A stretch of DNA of 64,000 nt from Diacronema lutheri (Eukaryota > Haptophyta > Pavlovophyceae > Pavlovales > Pavlovaceae), in the NCBI GenBank assembly GCA_019448385.1, contig JAGTXO010000023.1:62001-126000 (forward strand). Reading direction: 5' to 3'. This document shows positions 19,782 to 29,400 of the stretch, piece by piece. Position 1 is the stretch's first letter. Every line of letters starts with the position of its first letter. The notes under the pieces are model-generated. The model had not been told where the DNA came from. It did not search any database and saw nothing but the letters and a program-made list of their open reading frames with translations. Made by a program: the position numbers and the translations under genes.

Positions 19782-20666
19782 ATGTCTTTGGAACGGCGCG
19801 TCGGCGTCGTCATCACCGCCGCGCTCGTCGTGGTATTGGCTGAGGGCGTGAGCGGGCGACCGCCGCTCGGCCTCTCCGCGCCCGATGCGCTTTGCCACGC
19901 ACCGCCGGCGCGGTGCGCGGCGCTCTCGCGCCGGCGGCTTGCGCTCGGCGTCGCGGGCGCGTTGTCGTGCTCGGTGTCGGCACGGCCGACCCGCGCGGCG
20001 GAGGGCAGCGTGCCCTTCGCAGAGCCCGCGCGGTCTGCGCGCGCGCCGCGCGGCGCCGCGGCGCTTCTCCGGGAGCGCGCAAAGACAGGCGTCACGCGCA
20101 CGGGCATGATCCCGGAGGGGCAGGCGGTCGCGTCGCCCGGCATCTTCTCGGACGAGCTGCGCGGCGCGGGCGACCCGTCGGCGATCGTCGGTGTCACGTT
20201 CACCTTCCCAAAGGCGTGGACGCCGGCGCGCGGGCAGAATGTCGACGTGCGCAACATCCGCACGTCCGATGGTGCCTTCCTCCTCGCGCTCCGCGCGCCG
20301 GACGGCGCGCAGTCGGTGCGCGCGCTGCCCGACGCCTTCTTCACGCGCGCGCTGTTCGCGCCGGACGGCAAATTTGGGCAGTACGGCGCGGTGGACGACT
20401 TCCGCGTGCTCAGCTCGCGCGTCGTCGAGCGCGACGGCGTGCCGTACGCGACGCTCGACGTGCGCTTCTCTGCGCTCTCGTTCAACTACAACCTCGTCGA
20501 GCGCAGGCTGCTGCTCAGCGCGGTCGTCGTCGGTGACTCGGTGTACATGCTCGCGGCGAGCGCGTTCGCCACCCGCTTCAAGACCGTTTCGGCGCAGCTG
20601 CGCGACGTGGTCGAAAGCTACCGCGCGCGGCCGATTCGCGCGGCGCGCGGCGCGGCCGCGACGTAG
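19782..20666 (+). CDS. PsbP-domain thylakoid lumen protein
   Basis: The protein has 294 residues in a single exon. The presequence has three parts: a hydrophobic signal (VVITAALVVVLAEG), an intermediate transit region, and a twin-arginine lumen signal SRRRLALGVAGALSC at about 48-62 ending in an A-x-A-like site near RPTRAA. The mature part is a PsbP fold (VTFTFPKAWTPARGQNVDVRN, then AFLLALRAPDG and YATLDVRFSAL). PsbP-like proteins assist photosystem II or NDH assembly in the lumen; which one this is cannot be told. The layered presequence implies a plastid within the secretory route, as in red secondary plastids. Confidence 0.8.
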   Translation: MSLERRVGVVITAALVVVLAEGVSGRPPLGLSAPDALCHAPPARCAALSRRRLALGVAGALSCSVSARPTRAAEGSVPFAEPARSARAPRGAAALLRERAKTGVTRTGMIPEGQAVASPGIFSDELRGAGDPSAIVGVTFTFPKAWTPARGQNVDVRNIRTSDGAFLLALRAPDGAQSVRALPDAFFTRALFAPDGKFGQYGAVDDFRVLSSRVVERDGVPYATLDVRFSALSFNYNLVERRLLLSAVVVGDSVYMLAASAFATRFKTVSAQLRDVVESYRARPIRAARGAAAT

Positions 20667-20866
20667 GGCGCGGAGCGCGCGCGTTCCACGTGTGGACGAC
20701 GCCGGTGCGCCGGGGAGCGTCGTTGGGGCGCTCGTAGAGCCCGTTGTCCATTCTTGCCCCTCCGCTCGTGCAGCGCATCCAACAGGTGGCCCGGTGTCGT
20801 GTCACCGCTCAACTGCCCGTGTTGCCGAGTAGTGGCTGCCAGGTTCGGGCGGGAACGGCACGGGTG

Positions 20867-22048
20867 ATGGGCGGGGTGGCCTCGAAGGAGCTGCTCGTGG
20901 CGCAGAGCGAGGTGAAGCTGCTCACCTCGCAGCTGCGGCAGTCGTCGAACGCGCTCAATTCGGCGAAGAAGGAGCTTGCCGCTGCGCAGACCGGCGCGTC
21001 GCAGCGGCTCGTCGCCGCGAAGGAGGCGGAGGCGGCCGAGCTCGCCGAGGCGCGGCGCAAGCTCGAGCTGCTCACGGGCGAGCTCAAGGTGAGCGGGCAG
21101 GAGCGGCGCGCGGTCGAGCGGCTGCGTGGCGAGCTGCAGGGCGCTAAGGCCGAGATCGAGGCCGAGCGCCGCGAGAAGGAGCGCCTCAACGCGCAGGTCA
21201 TCGCCGCGGCCAACCTACGACTCCGCCCGGAGGAGCACCCGATCTTTGGCCGGCTGCTGCACGACGGTGGCGACAAGAAGGTGTACTGCGCGTCGCCGCT
21301 CACGGTGTGGGCGGCGACGCCGATCTGGGAGAAGCAGCGCGCCTTCCGCACGGAGCGCGCCGAGGCGATCGCCAAGGCGAAGGCGCAGGCCAAGGTGCCC
21401 GGCTGGCCCGGCACCATTTCCGTCTGCGAGATCACCGATCACGCGCACGGCGCGCACGCGCAGGCGCACGCGCACGCGCCGGGCGCCGAGCCGGACGGGC
21501 TCGACGCGGCGGCATCGTGTTTCGTCATCGACGGGCAACACCGCCTCGGAGCCGCGCATCTGCTCGCGCGCAGGTCTGCGCTCAGCGATGATCTGAGTCG
21601 AATTACCGTTGAGCTCTATCCGGCAGTGCGCGCGTGCCCGCGCGACGGCGCGCGCTGAGCGTCCGCGCGCGTCTCGCGCATCGCGCCCAACGCGCGCATG
21701 GTGCCCCGCCCCGCCTCCCGCCCCGCCCCGCCTCCCGCCTCGCCTCGCCTCCCGCCCCGCCTCGCCCGCTCAGATGAGCAGCGTGATGGCGCAGGCGCTC
21801 TTCACGGAGATCAACAAGGTGCAGCCCGTCAAACTCGTCGACCTGCCAGGCGCAGGCGCGTCCGCTGCGGAGAACGCCATCCTCACCGGCGCCGTCAGCG
21901 AGCTGAGCACGTGCGGCGCGCGCGCGCACGGCAGCGCGGCCGCGCGCGTCCGTCGGTCGTGGCGGCCATCGTGTGTCGGAAGGGTGACGCGTGACGAGGC
22001 CCCTCGGCGCCGTTTGCCCTCCGCCGGTCCCTCAGCAACCCCCCTACC

Positions 22049-22084
<36 letters not shown>

Positions 22085-22407
22085 TTAACAGCATGTACAA
22101 GGACATGTTCAAGCCGTCGCAAAACTGCCGCGCGCCGCACCTCAACGTGGACACGCTGCGCGATGAGCTGCACCGAGCGCGCGTCGTCGCGCGCACGGGC
22201 GCATCGAGCGCGGACGAGCTGCTCCGTTGGTTGCTGCGCGAGAACGAGCGACTGCGCGCGCGGCCGGCAGAGGGGTGGGTCGGCAAGGGCGACAAGGCCC
22301 TCGCCAAGGCGACGCAGCACCGCTTCTTCCTCGGGATGGACGGCGCGTGGATCCACGAGGGCGCGCTCCTGCCCGCCGGCGACGAGCGCGCACGCGACGA
22401 CGAGTGA
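20867..22407 (+). CDS. DGQHR-motif protein with N-terminal coiled coil
   Basis: Exons 20867-21625, 21774-21910 and 22092-22407 join to 403 residues. The start MGGVASKE matches an N-myristoylation signal (Gly2, Ser6). Residues about 10-115 are a charged coiled coil. A domain with CFVIDGQHRLGAAHLL at about 218-234 follows, then LFTEINKVQPVKLVD and MFKPSQNCRAPHLNVDTLRDEL. DGQHR is the signature of ParB/DndB-like nuclease-fold proteins. The downstream blocks look conserved to me, but I cannot name the eukaryotic family. The upstream frame to 20744 lacks supporting content. Intron 2 (181 nt) has ~35 C before TTAACAG. No catalytic activity should be assumed. Confidence 0.6.
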
Positions 22408-22676
22408 CGTCGCGAGTGGTCTCGGCAACGTCGGGCAGGGAGCCAGGGACCAGTCATTGTCAACTTGTCGCCCGATTCGGTTGCTGACTTTGCTCCGACT
22501 CCGTCACTCGCAGAAGTCAGCGTCACTTTCACACCCAGACACTGAGACACAGTGTCAAACGCCATGCTCGGCGCAGCGGCCAGCCGGGCGCGCCACGCGC
22601 GCGCGCGCGCACACCGGCCGAAGGGCTAGCGGAGCTAGGGCTAGCGGGGGGGGGGGGGGGGGGGGAGGCCCGCGCG
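22408..22676. other. convergent intergenic region with G tract
   Basis: The region lies between two convergent stops. It has AT-richer sequence with repeated GTCACT/CACTGAGACACAGTG motifs (about 22500-22558), then a CG-rich strip, a duplicated GAGCTAGGGCTAGCGG-like stretch and a run of about 18 G (22648-22665) just after the protease gene's stop. Confidence 0.4.
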
Positions 22677-24314
22677 CTAGGCCTCGGGGTATGTGCAGAT
22701 GCCGACGCCGCCCTGGAGCGGCTGGCAGCTCATGCTCGCGCCGCACATGCCGTGGCTCTCGTCGGTGATCGGCTCGCCGACCTTTGCGCAGATGAGCGCG
22801 CAGTAGGAGACGCCGTGCGCCTGGTCGGTGAGGGCGCACATGGGCATCGCGAGTACGCCGGAGGGCTTGTCGCGCGGGCACGGGTGGAAGAGCGGTGTGC
22901 ACTTGGATGAGCAGAAGTCACCCGGCGCGCCCTGCACCTCGACCGCAAGCTCGCTCGGCAGGCAGCCCGCCGACGGGTTACCGTAGTGCGTCTTCTTGGC
23001 GGGCGACGGGGCGGGCGACGGCGGCGCGGCGGCCGGCGCCGACGGCGGCGCGTGCGCGCCGGGCGGCGACGGCGCGGGCGGCGCGGGCGCGGGCGCGGGC
23101 GCGGCGCCGGTCGGGTACGACGCCTGCATCGCGATGCCGCACAGGTCCTCGCCCCGCTGAATCCGGATGTACCCCTCCTCGCCCCACTTTGGGCCCCACG
23201 AGTTCTTCACCTTCCAGTAGTCGAGTGGGCCCGACTCGGCGCTCGCGCTCGCGTCCGTGCCGTAACCGACGACGAGGACGCCATGGTCGAGCTGCGTGCC
23301 GCACGTGACCGACGTGAACACGCCGCCCTTGTACAGCTGGAAGGACGAGCGGTCCGCCTCGATCGCGACGGAGACGGGCTGGCGCGCGACCGCCGCCTTG
23401 AGCGCCGCCTCGTCCTTGCCCGGCACGTCGGTGAAGCCGGAGATGGTGACGGACGGCGCGCACCGGCGCTGGTCGGGCGTGCAGCGCGGCGCGTGCCCGC
23501 CACCCGACACGTACGGGTCCTCCGCCTCGGTGCAGATCCCGTTCTCCTCGACGAACTTGAAGGCCTGGTCCATCAGCCCACCGCCGCACCCGTACTCCGA
23601 ACCATCGCACGAGACGAGCTCCTGCTCGGAGAGCGAGACGAGCGTGCCCGTCGCGACGCAGTAGGCGCCCTCGACCGCGCCCGTCGCCGAGAAGGCCCAG
23701 CACGAGCCGCACGCGCCCTGGTCCTTGACCGGCGTCACGCAGCCCTTGGCCACCCAGTCGACATCCGTTGGCAGCCCGTCGTCGGCCGCGGCGGCCGCGG
23801 CGGCGGTGACCACGCGCACGCGGCGCTGCTTGGGGCCGGCGGGCAGCTCGAGGCCGCGCAGGTGCTTGGCGGCGAACTCCTCCCACGCCATGTCCGAGAA
23901 CTGGTTGTGCCCGAGAGTGTACGGGTGCGCCTGCGCATTGTGCGCCGCGATGATGTTGTCGTTCTCGACAAACCGCGCGAGCGCGACCGCCTCGGAGTCG
24001 GGGCTTGCGTACACCTTGCCGTACTCGGCCTTGTACTGCTCGAACGCGCGCTTGTAGTAGTGCGCGTCGCGCGCCAGCGCCGTCGGCAGCGCGCGCTCGA
24101 CCGGCACGAGCGACGCCGTGTCGATCGGCGCCCCATCGGCCTGCGCGCGCGCGCGAGACAGACCGCGCGGATGGGCGAGGGGACGGTGAGCGCCAAAGCG
24201 GAAGGGTTGAGGGCATACTTTCGCGTGCGCTGCGGCGCGCGCGCGCGCGCGCGCGCGCGCGCGCACCACGCCGGCGATGAGCGCGGCAAACGCCGCGAGC
24301 GGCCGGAGACCCAT
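22677..24314 (-). CDS. papain-family cysteine protease with C-terminal Cys-rich domain
   Basis: Exons 24314-24267 and 24140-22677 give 503 residues. The order is a signal peptide, an inhibitor I29-type prodomain (about 45-120, with [14 protein letters not shown] and [13 protein letters not shown]), and a C1A domain. In it the catalytic Cys lies in [11 protein letters not shown] near 160, the His in [11 protein letters not shown] near 301 and the Asn in [15 protein letters not shown] near 327. All catalytic residues are present. A Pro/Ala linker and a cysteine-rich C-terminal domain of about 95 residues (ten or so Cys) follow. Plant granulin-type proteases have the same plan, but this domain does not show the granulin CC-pair spacing. 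It is probably a vacuolar/lysosomal or secreted protease. The intron (126 nt) is 3n and stop-free. Confidence 0.85.
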   Translation of the reverse strand: MGLRPLAAFAALIAGVVRARARARARAAAHAKVCPQPFRFGAHRPLAHPRGLSRARAQADGAPIDTASLVPVERALPTALARDAHYYKRAFEQYKAEYGKVYASPDSEAVALARFVENDNIIAAHNAQAHPYTLGHNQFSDMAWEEFAAKHLRGLELPAGPKQRRVRVVTAAAAAAADDGLPTDVDWVAKGCVTPVKDQGACGSCWAFSATGAVEGAYCVATGTLVSLSEQELVSCDGSEYGCGGGLMDQAFKFVEENGICTEAEDPYVSGGGHAPRCTPDQRRCAPSVTISGFTDVPGKDEAALKAAVARQPVSVAIEADRSSFQLYKGGVFTSVTCGTQLDHGVLVVGYGTDASASAESGPLDYWKVKNSWGPKWGEEGYIRIQRGEDLCGIAMQASYPTGAAPAPAPAPPAPSPPGAHAPPSAPAAAPPSPAPSPAKKTHYGNPSAGCLPSELAVEVQGAPGDFCSSKCTPLFHPCPRDKPSGVLAMPMCALTDQAHGVSYCALICAKVGEPITDESHGMCGASMSCQPLQGGVGICTYPEA

Positions 24315-24657
24315 GTGTGGCGAAGAGGCGCACGAGTGGCGGCCGGGTAGGACACAAGAATGGCGCCGGGTTTCAATCCCGCATGCGGGCCCGACGAAAC
24401 GCTTGCTGGATGGCGAGCGGCAGGGGCCTGGCGCGCCGAGACGCGGCGACCGCGCTGCCGCGGCGATCCACCACCCTGGGCCGCATCAGCACGTGCGTGT
24501 CGCCCAACCCGTTCGCGCAGCGCGCGCCGCCCCCACGCGCCGCCACTGAACGCCGGCGGCCGGTGACCCGCGCCCAAATTGAAAGGGAGCTTTTGGAGAG
24601 ATTTCCAGTTCAACGGGGCCGGCGCACGACGTGCGGTTGGTCGGGTGCTGCTTTGCG
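24315..24657. promoter_or_regulatory. divergent promoter region, protease and three-module gene
   Basis: This 343-base region lies between divergent start codons, so both promoters must lie here. No TATA box is visible. Composition is less extreme than in the genes, with an A-rich stretch (AAATTGAAAGGG) at about 24576-24590 near the plus-strand start. Confidence 0.35.
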
Positions 24658-25875
24658 ATGGGGAAGGATGAGCTCATCTCCGTCCTGCACGGCGTCAACA
24701 TCGCAAATATGTCGGCGACTGACGTGTCGACCATGTGCGACGAGATCTGCAAGGTCACCGGCCAGACGAAGCCGTCCAACGTTGGCAAGAAGCGCCTCAT
24801 GATCGACAACTTTTACCAAGATTTCAAGGGGCTCGTCGGCGTCGACACGTCCGCGCCGTCGTCGCGCGGCGGCGGCGGCGGCGGCGGCGTCGGCGGCGGC
24901 GGTGGTGGGCCACCCGTCGCGTCAGGACCCCCGACGCTCGACGCCTCGTCGCTCGAGACCACCGAGCAGATCATCGGCGAGATCGCGGTGCGCGCGGCCG
25001 CCGGGCCGATCAGCGCCAACGACATCTCGCAGCTCTCGTCGGCGATCACGAAGGTGACGGGCTCCAAGCCGCCGGGCTCGCTCGCGCAAAAGCGCGTCTT
25101 TGTCGACGACTTCTTCGTCGCCAAGGGCGGCATGCATAGCGCCACCGCGCAGGCCGCGCTCGCGCGCGCGGCGTCCGCACCCCATCGCGCGGCGGCCGTG
25201 GCGAGCGACGGCGGCGGCGGCGGCGGGATCGCGGGCGCGGGCACGCACCTGGCCGCGCCAACGGGCGTGCCGAGGATGCCCGACTTCGACTCGCCCGGCC
25301 ACCCCACCGCGCTCCCGCCCGCCGTGCCGCGCGGGCCGCCCACGCGCGCCGAGTTGTTTGCGCTCTGCCACCGCGCGATCAAGGTGGGCCACGGCTGGGT
25401 GCGCGCGGACACGGAGGCCAAGCAGCTGGCCACGGCAATCTACGAGCTGACGACGATGCCCGTCGGCCCCGACCCCGCGCAGTACGTCGCCGATTGGTAC
25501 AACTGGATGCGATGGCAGACGGGCGCACCCGCTGAGCCGCGCGCCTTCCGCGTGCGACCAAAGCCACGCGCCGCGCTGCACGAGGACATGGCGGCGCAGC
25601 AGATGCTCTACGCGCAGCAGCTGCAGCAGCAGCAGCTGCAGCAGCACATGTACCAGCAGCACCTCTACCAGCAGCAGCAGCAGCAGCAGCACATGTTCCC
25701 CCATCCGCTCATGCCGCAGCCGCAGCAGATGGCCAACGCCATGCTCGGCGTCGGCGGCGCGGCCGGCGGCGGGTACACCGACCCGATGCACGCGCAGATG
25801 CTCGCGCAGATGCACGCGCAGCAGCTCGGCGGGCAGAACCAGATGATGGGCGCCATGTATGGCGCGCAGAGGTGA
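24658..25875 (+). CDS. unknown protein with three related ~55-residue modules and Q-rich tail
   Basis: The gene encodes 405 residues from the ATG at 24658. Three stretches look like diverged copies of one helical module: residues about 3-57 (MCDEICKVTGQTKPSNVGKK then MIDNFY), about 100-157 (QLSSAITKVTGSKPPGSLAQ then FVDDFF) and about 232-285 (QLATAIYELTTMPVGPDPAQ then VADWYNWM). The shared pattern is L..AI..(V/L)T....P......(hydrophobic)xDxxY/F. Glycine-rich linkers separate them. The tail is Q/M/H-rich (repeated QQLQ, HAQM), suggesting condensate-forming or transcription-coactivator behaviour. I know of no named family. No introns. Confidence 0.6.
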   Translation: MGKDELISVLHGVNIANMSATDVSTMCDEICKVTGQTKPSNVGKKRLMIDNFYQDFKGLVGVDTSAPSSRGGGGGGGVGGGGGGPPVASGPPTLDASSLETTEQIIGEIAVRAAAGPISANDISQLSSAITKVTGSKPPGSLAQKRVFVDDFFVAKGGMHSATAQAALARAASAPHRAAAVASDGGGGGGIAGAGTHLAAPTGVPRMPDFDSPGHPTALPPAVPRGPPTRAELFALCHRAIKVGHGWVRADTEAKQLATAIYELTTMPVGPDPAQYVADWYNWMRWQTGAPAEPRAFRVRPKPRAALHEDMAAQQMLYAQQLQQQQLQQHMYQQHLYQQQQQQQHMFPHPLMPQPQQMANAMLGVGGAAGGGYTDPMHAQMLAQMHAQQLGGQNQMMGAMYGAQR

Positions 25876-26211
25876 GGCGCACACGCAGGCGCGCGGGGGG
25901 AGCGCTGCGTGACGCAGCTTCACGCGCGTGCCCGTGCGGCGCGCGCGCTTGCGCTCCTCGTAGGCGATGAGCTCGGCCTGGCGAACAGCCGCTCGCCACG
26001 CGGCGCACGGCACGTCGCTCGACGACGCGATGACGACGAGCCGAGCCGTTTGCTCCGTTTTGCTGCACACGCCGTTGTGATGAGCACGGAGTGGCGACGA
26101 CGTGCCACTCCGCTTTCCAGCCAGGACCACGTTCAGACACCCGTCGGCCGTCGCACCGTTGAATGAGAGCATTTGATCAATTGCGGATCCATCCGAGCGG
26201 ATGACAAACGC
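25876..26211. other. convergent intergenic region, no gene seen
   Basis: These 336 bases lie between convergent stops. No repeat, RNA gene or convincing reading frame was found. Sequence becomes AT-richer from 26160 (ATTTGATCAATTGCGGATCC), probably the 3' end region of the TIR-like gene. Confidence 0.35.
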
Positions 26212-28281
26212 TCATTCGGCGCGCTCGGCCTCGGAGGCCGCGGCGACAACGGCCGCGTGCTGCGCCGCGCTGGGCAGCGATGCGAAGAGCACGCCCGCAC
26301 GGCTGGACTCATCAATGTGCGCGCCGCGCTCGGTGCTGCTCGGCACGGCGAAGAGCGACACGTGCGGCGGCCTTGCGGTCGGCGTCGGCGGCGGCGACTG
26401 CGCGCGCGACAGGCGGGGCGGTGGCTGCGGCGGCGGCTCCTGCGCGTTGGGGTGACCGAGCGCGTGCCACGCATCCTCCCTGCCGCCGGTCGCCGGTGCG
26501 CGCGCACCGCTGGCCGCGTGCAGCGCCTGGGCGATCATCGCGGGCAGCTTCCGGTTGAAGAGCTCGATCCCGCCCGGGGACGCGTCGAGGAGCGCAAGGA
26601 GCTGCTCCTTGTCGCTCGGCACGACGCACTCGGCGTCGCGCACGTCGAAGTAGCGCTCGGCGCGCTCGGCGCGCTCGGCGCGCGCGAGCTCGGCCGTCGC
26701 GTCCGGGCACGGCGCCACCGCCACGCTCGCCATGCGCCACGGGCGGCCGCGCGCCGCGGCCGGTGGCTCGCGCGAGAGGCGGAGCGGCGGCGCGGTCGCG
26801 TTGGCCAGCGAGCGCACGTGCACGGCGCCGCCATGGCGCGCTGCTGTCGAGAGGAAGAAGCCAAACTCGACGACGCACCACAGCCGTGAGAGGTACGTGT
26901 CGTCGTAGAGCACGAGCAGCGAGTTGCACGACGCGATGATCACGGGGAGGCACATCACCACCGCGACCGCATCGTGCGCATCGACGCAGTAACGGTCAAA
27001 CCAAAGCAGCGGCCAGCGGCCATGCTCGGCGCGGAATTCGTCGCACCATGCGTTGAGCGCGGCGAGCTTTGCGACCGGGTCCGCGCGCCACGAGTGCGAC
27101 ACGAACGCGTCCACCTCGCCCAGCTGCGCGGCGCGCGAGCGCTCAGCGGTGTCGTGCGGGATCACATCGGTCGCAATGTCTTCGAGCCGCAGCAGGTTGC
27201 CCGGCACGCAGCGCAGCCGCTCCTGCGCCGCGCGCAGCACGTCCGCCGGCGTGCCCGCGCCGAGCAGGTGCGAGATGGACGCGCCCGACGCGCTCGCCTC
27301 GCCGCGCACTGCGAGTCGGCCAATGAGCCATGCACGCGCGCGCGGTGCGAGGCCAAGACCGCCGAAGAGGAACAGGAGGACGACGGGCCCGCGCGCCGCC
27401 TGCGCCCACGGCTCGCCGCTGCCGTCGGGCGCGCCGAGCGCGTCGGCGAGCAGCTGTGCGCGGCGCGCGCGCGCGCGGCGCACGTCGGCGATCGAGAGGG
27501 TGGGCAGGCGAGGCGCGATATGATTACATTATGATTACGATCAAACGGCGCGCCGCGCGCGCTCCACGAGGCGCGCGGCGCGCGGCGCGCGGCGCGCGCG
27601 CACCTGCGCAGATGCATTGGCAATGACGGGGCAGCCGACGGCGCGCCAGACCGAATCGAGCAGCCCGCGGCTGGACTTTGCGCGCGCGAGCGCCGCCGCG
27701 AGGTGCGCGGCCGCGGCCGCCCAAACAGCCGCGCACGCCGCGAAAGCGGCCATGTTGGCCACGTGCGCCCAGCAGCGGCCGTCGAACGGCGTGTCGTACG
27801 TGCATCGCGAGACGACGTCGGGCAGCCGCGAATACTGCGCGACGTAATTGGCATTGTTGTAGGTGCCGAGGGCGAGCATGCCGAGCACAATCCACGAGAC
27901 CACGCGCACGAGCCGCCGCTCGGTCGGCAGCACGGAGAGGAGGAGAAAGCCAATGCCGCAGATGACGAAGACGATCCACATGGCGCGGTACTCTCGCGGC
28001 GCGAATAGATCGTTTACGCCCACCACGCTGATGACGAGCACGAGCACGCCGAGCGAGATCATCGGCACCTTCACGCGCAACCGGCGCAAGCGGCCCTAGC
28101 GTCGCGCGCGCGGACGCCAGGACGCGGCGCGCGCGGTGAGCAGGTGTGATGCAAACGCAAATGCAGCGCGGCCACACACAGCGCGCAACGGCTTCGCTCT
28201 CACCTCCTTCTCGCCTCTCTCGAGGAGGATGCCGATGACCCTTGCCCTCGATGTGCGCGGTGCGGTGGCGTTCGCCTCCAT
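26212..28281 (-). CDS. multi-pass membrane protein with cytosolic TIR-like domain
   Basis: Exons 28281-28204, 28095-27604 and 27453-26212 join in phase to 603 residues (MEANATAPRTSR...). Hydrophobic spans lie at about 36-55, 62-82, 88-108, 145-165 and 213-230. A TIR-like domain spans about 304-395: VDAFVSHSWRADPVAKL, LWFDRYCVDAHDAVAV, CLPVIIASCNSLLVLYDDTYL and SRLWCVVEFGFFL. This is the variant common in algal and protist proteins (SHSW...W.D...C......Y..RLWC.xE). The C-terminal ~200 residues are alanine/proline-rich. The layout suggests a membrane-anchored signalling or NAD-processing protein; a catalytic glutamate (CVVEF) is in the usual place, but enzyme activity is inference. Intron 2 contains an in-frame stop, so splicing is required. 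Confidence 0.65.
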
Positions 28282-28323
28282 AGTGCGGTCGGTCGCCTCG
28301 GTCCTCCAATAGTAAATAGTAAT

Positions 28324-28403
28324 ACACTAACGGCGCTCACGTCAGGACAGCGGGGTCAGCACCAGCTGCGGGGGAATCGAGTAGCCACCAATGTCGTCGA
28401 TTC
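28324..28403 (-). mobile_element. 5'-truncated short interspersed repeat, 80-bp copy
   Basis: Read on the minus strand, this copy matches the element at 49139-49234 over its whole length with few differences: a GACGACATTGGTGGCTACTC core, then GCAGCTGGTGCTGACCCC, TCCTGACGTGAGCGCCGTTA and GTGT. It is flanked by the 13-bp direct repeat AGTAAATAGTAAT at 28311-28323 and 28404-28416. It is 16 bp shorter at the 5' end than the 96-bp copy. It lies about 40 bp upstream of the TIR-like gene's start codon. Confidence 0.75.
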
Positions 28404-28416
28404 AGTAAATAGTAAT

Positions 28417-29400
28417 TACTTTTCGCGAAGCGGAGGACCGACTTTTCACTTTTATGTTCTCCGAGGTGCGCAGCCGGCGCTCCAACCGGCAGCGAGCAAA
28501 AGGCGTGGCGCCGGCAACCGCTTGCGGCTCCTCGCCGCCAGCCGCGCGCGCGCGCACGGCTGCAGACGTTCCGCCAAGCGCGGCGTCGCGCCGACGTGCC
28601 GCGCGCCCCGCCGCACGCCGCACCGCACGCGGCAAGGCCGGGCGGCGTGCCCACCGCGGCACCACACCCATTGCCTGCGAGCGCCTTCGCGATCACCACG
28701 CATGACAAGCGTTCCCTCCTCTCCTTGACCGGCGCCTCTTGCCTTCGTTGGCCTTCGACCTGACGCCAAACCCTCCACGACGCTTCCCGCGCGCGCGCGA
28801 CGGTATGCGCTGTCACGCGCACGAGGACCCCCCCCCCCCCCCCCCCCCAGACACACACACACACAACACACGACGACGACCGAGCGCGCCCGCCCTCCCA
28901 AGCGTGCGCGCCGCGACCTGCGCATGGCCGCGCCGCATTGGTCGCCGCCGGCTCACGCGTGCCCTGTCATGCAACGTTCGGTGGACGCGGCGCACGCGCG
29001 CTCGGCGGTGCCATGCCGGCGAAGGCGCACTCACCCGCCGCGCCACTACACTACTGTGGGCGTCTGTAAAAAAAACTGTGCGGCGTCGAAGTGTGGGTGC
29101 GCCCGCGCGCATGCACACACGGTGTTCGCGGCCGGGGCCAGCCTCGTCGGCCATGCTCGATGCGCCGGGCGCGCGACGCAACGAAGCGCGGGATGCCCGG
29201 CGGCCACCGCGACAATGGCTGCTTGCACATGTGTGAATGTGCCCGGCGGCTCGTCGCCCGGCGGCTCGTCGGTCGTCGCCGTCTCTCCGACGCTACGGCG
29301 GGTGGTCCCCGCCTGTAACGGCCGTAGTCAGCCGGATTTGCACCGGACACGGTATCGCGGCCCGTGCACGCTGCTGATTACACCAGGGCTCCCGAACACG
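28417..29400. promoter_or_regulatory. long 5' region of the plastid GAPDH gene
   Basis: This is the longest gene-free stretch in the left half. It holds a run of 21 C (28828-28848) followed directly by a CA microsatellite (28851-28866). Around 29230-29330 there are repeated CGGCTCGTCG and GGCGGTG units. The reading frame of GAPDH is open through the last ~470 bases, but the content is low-complexity and the signal peptide starts at 29401. No RNA gene seen. Confidence 0.4.
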
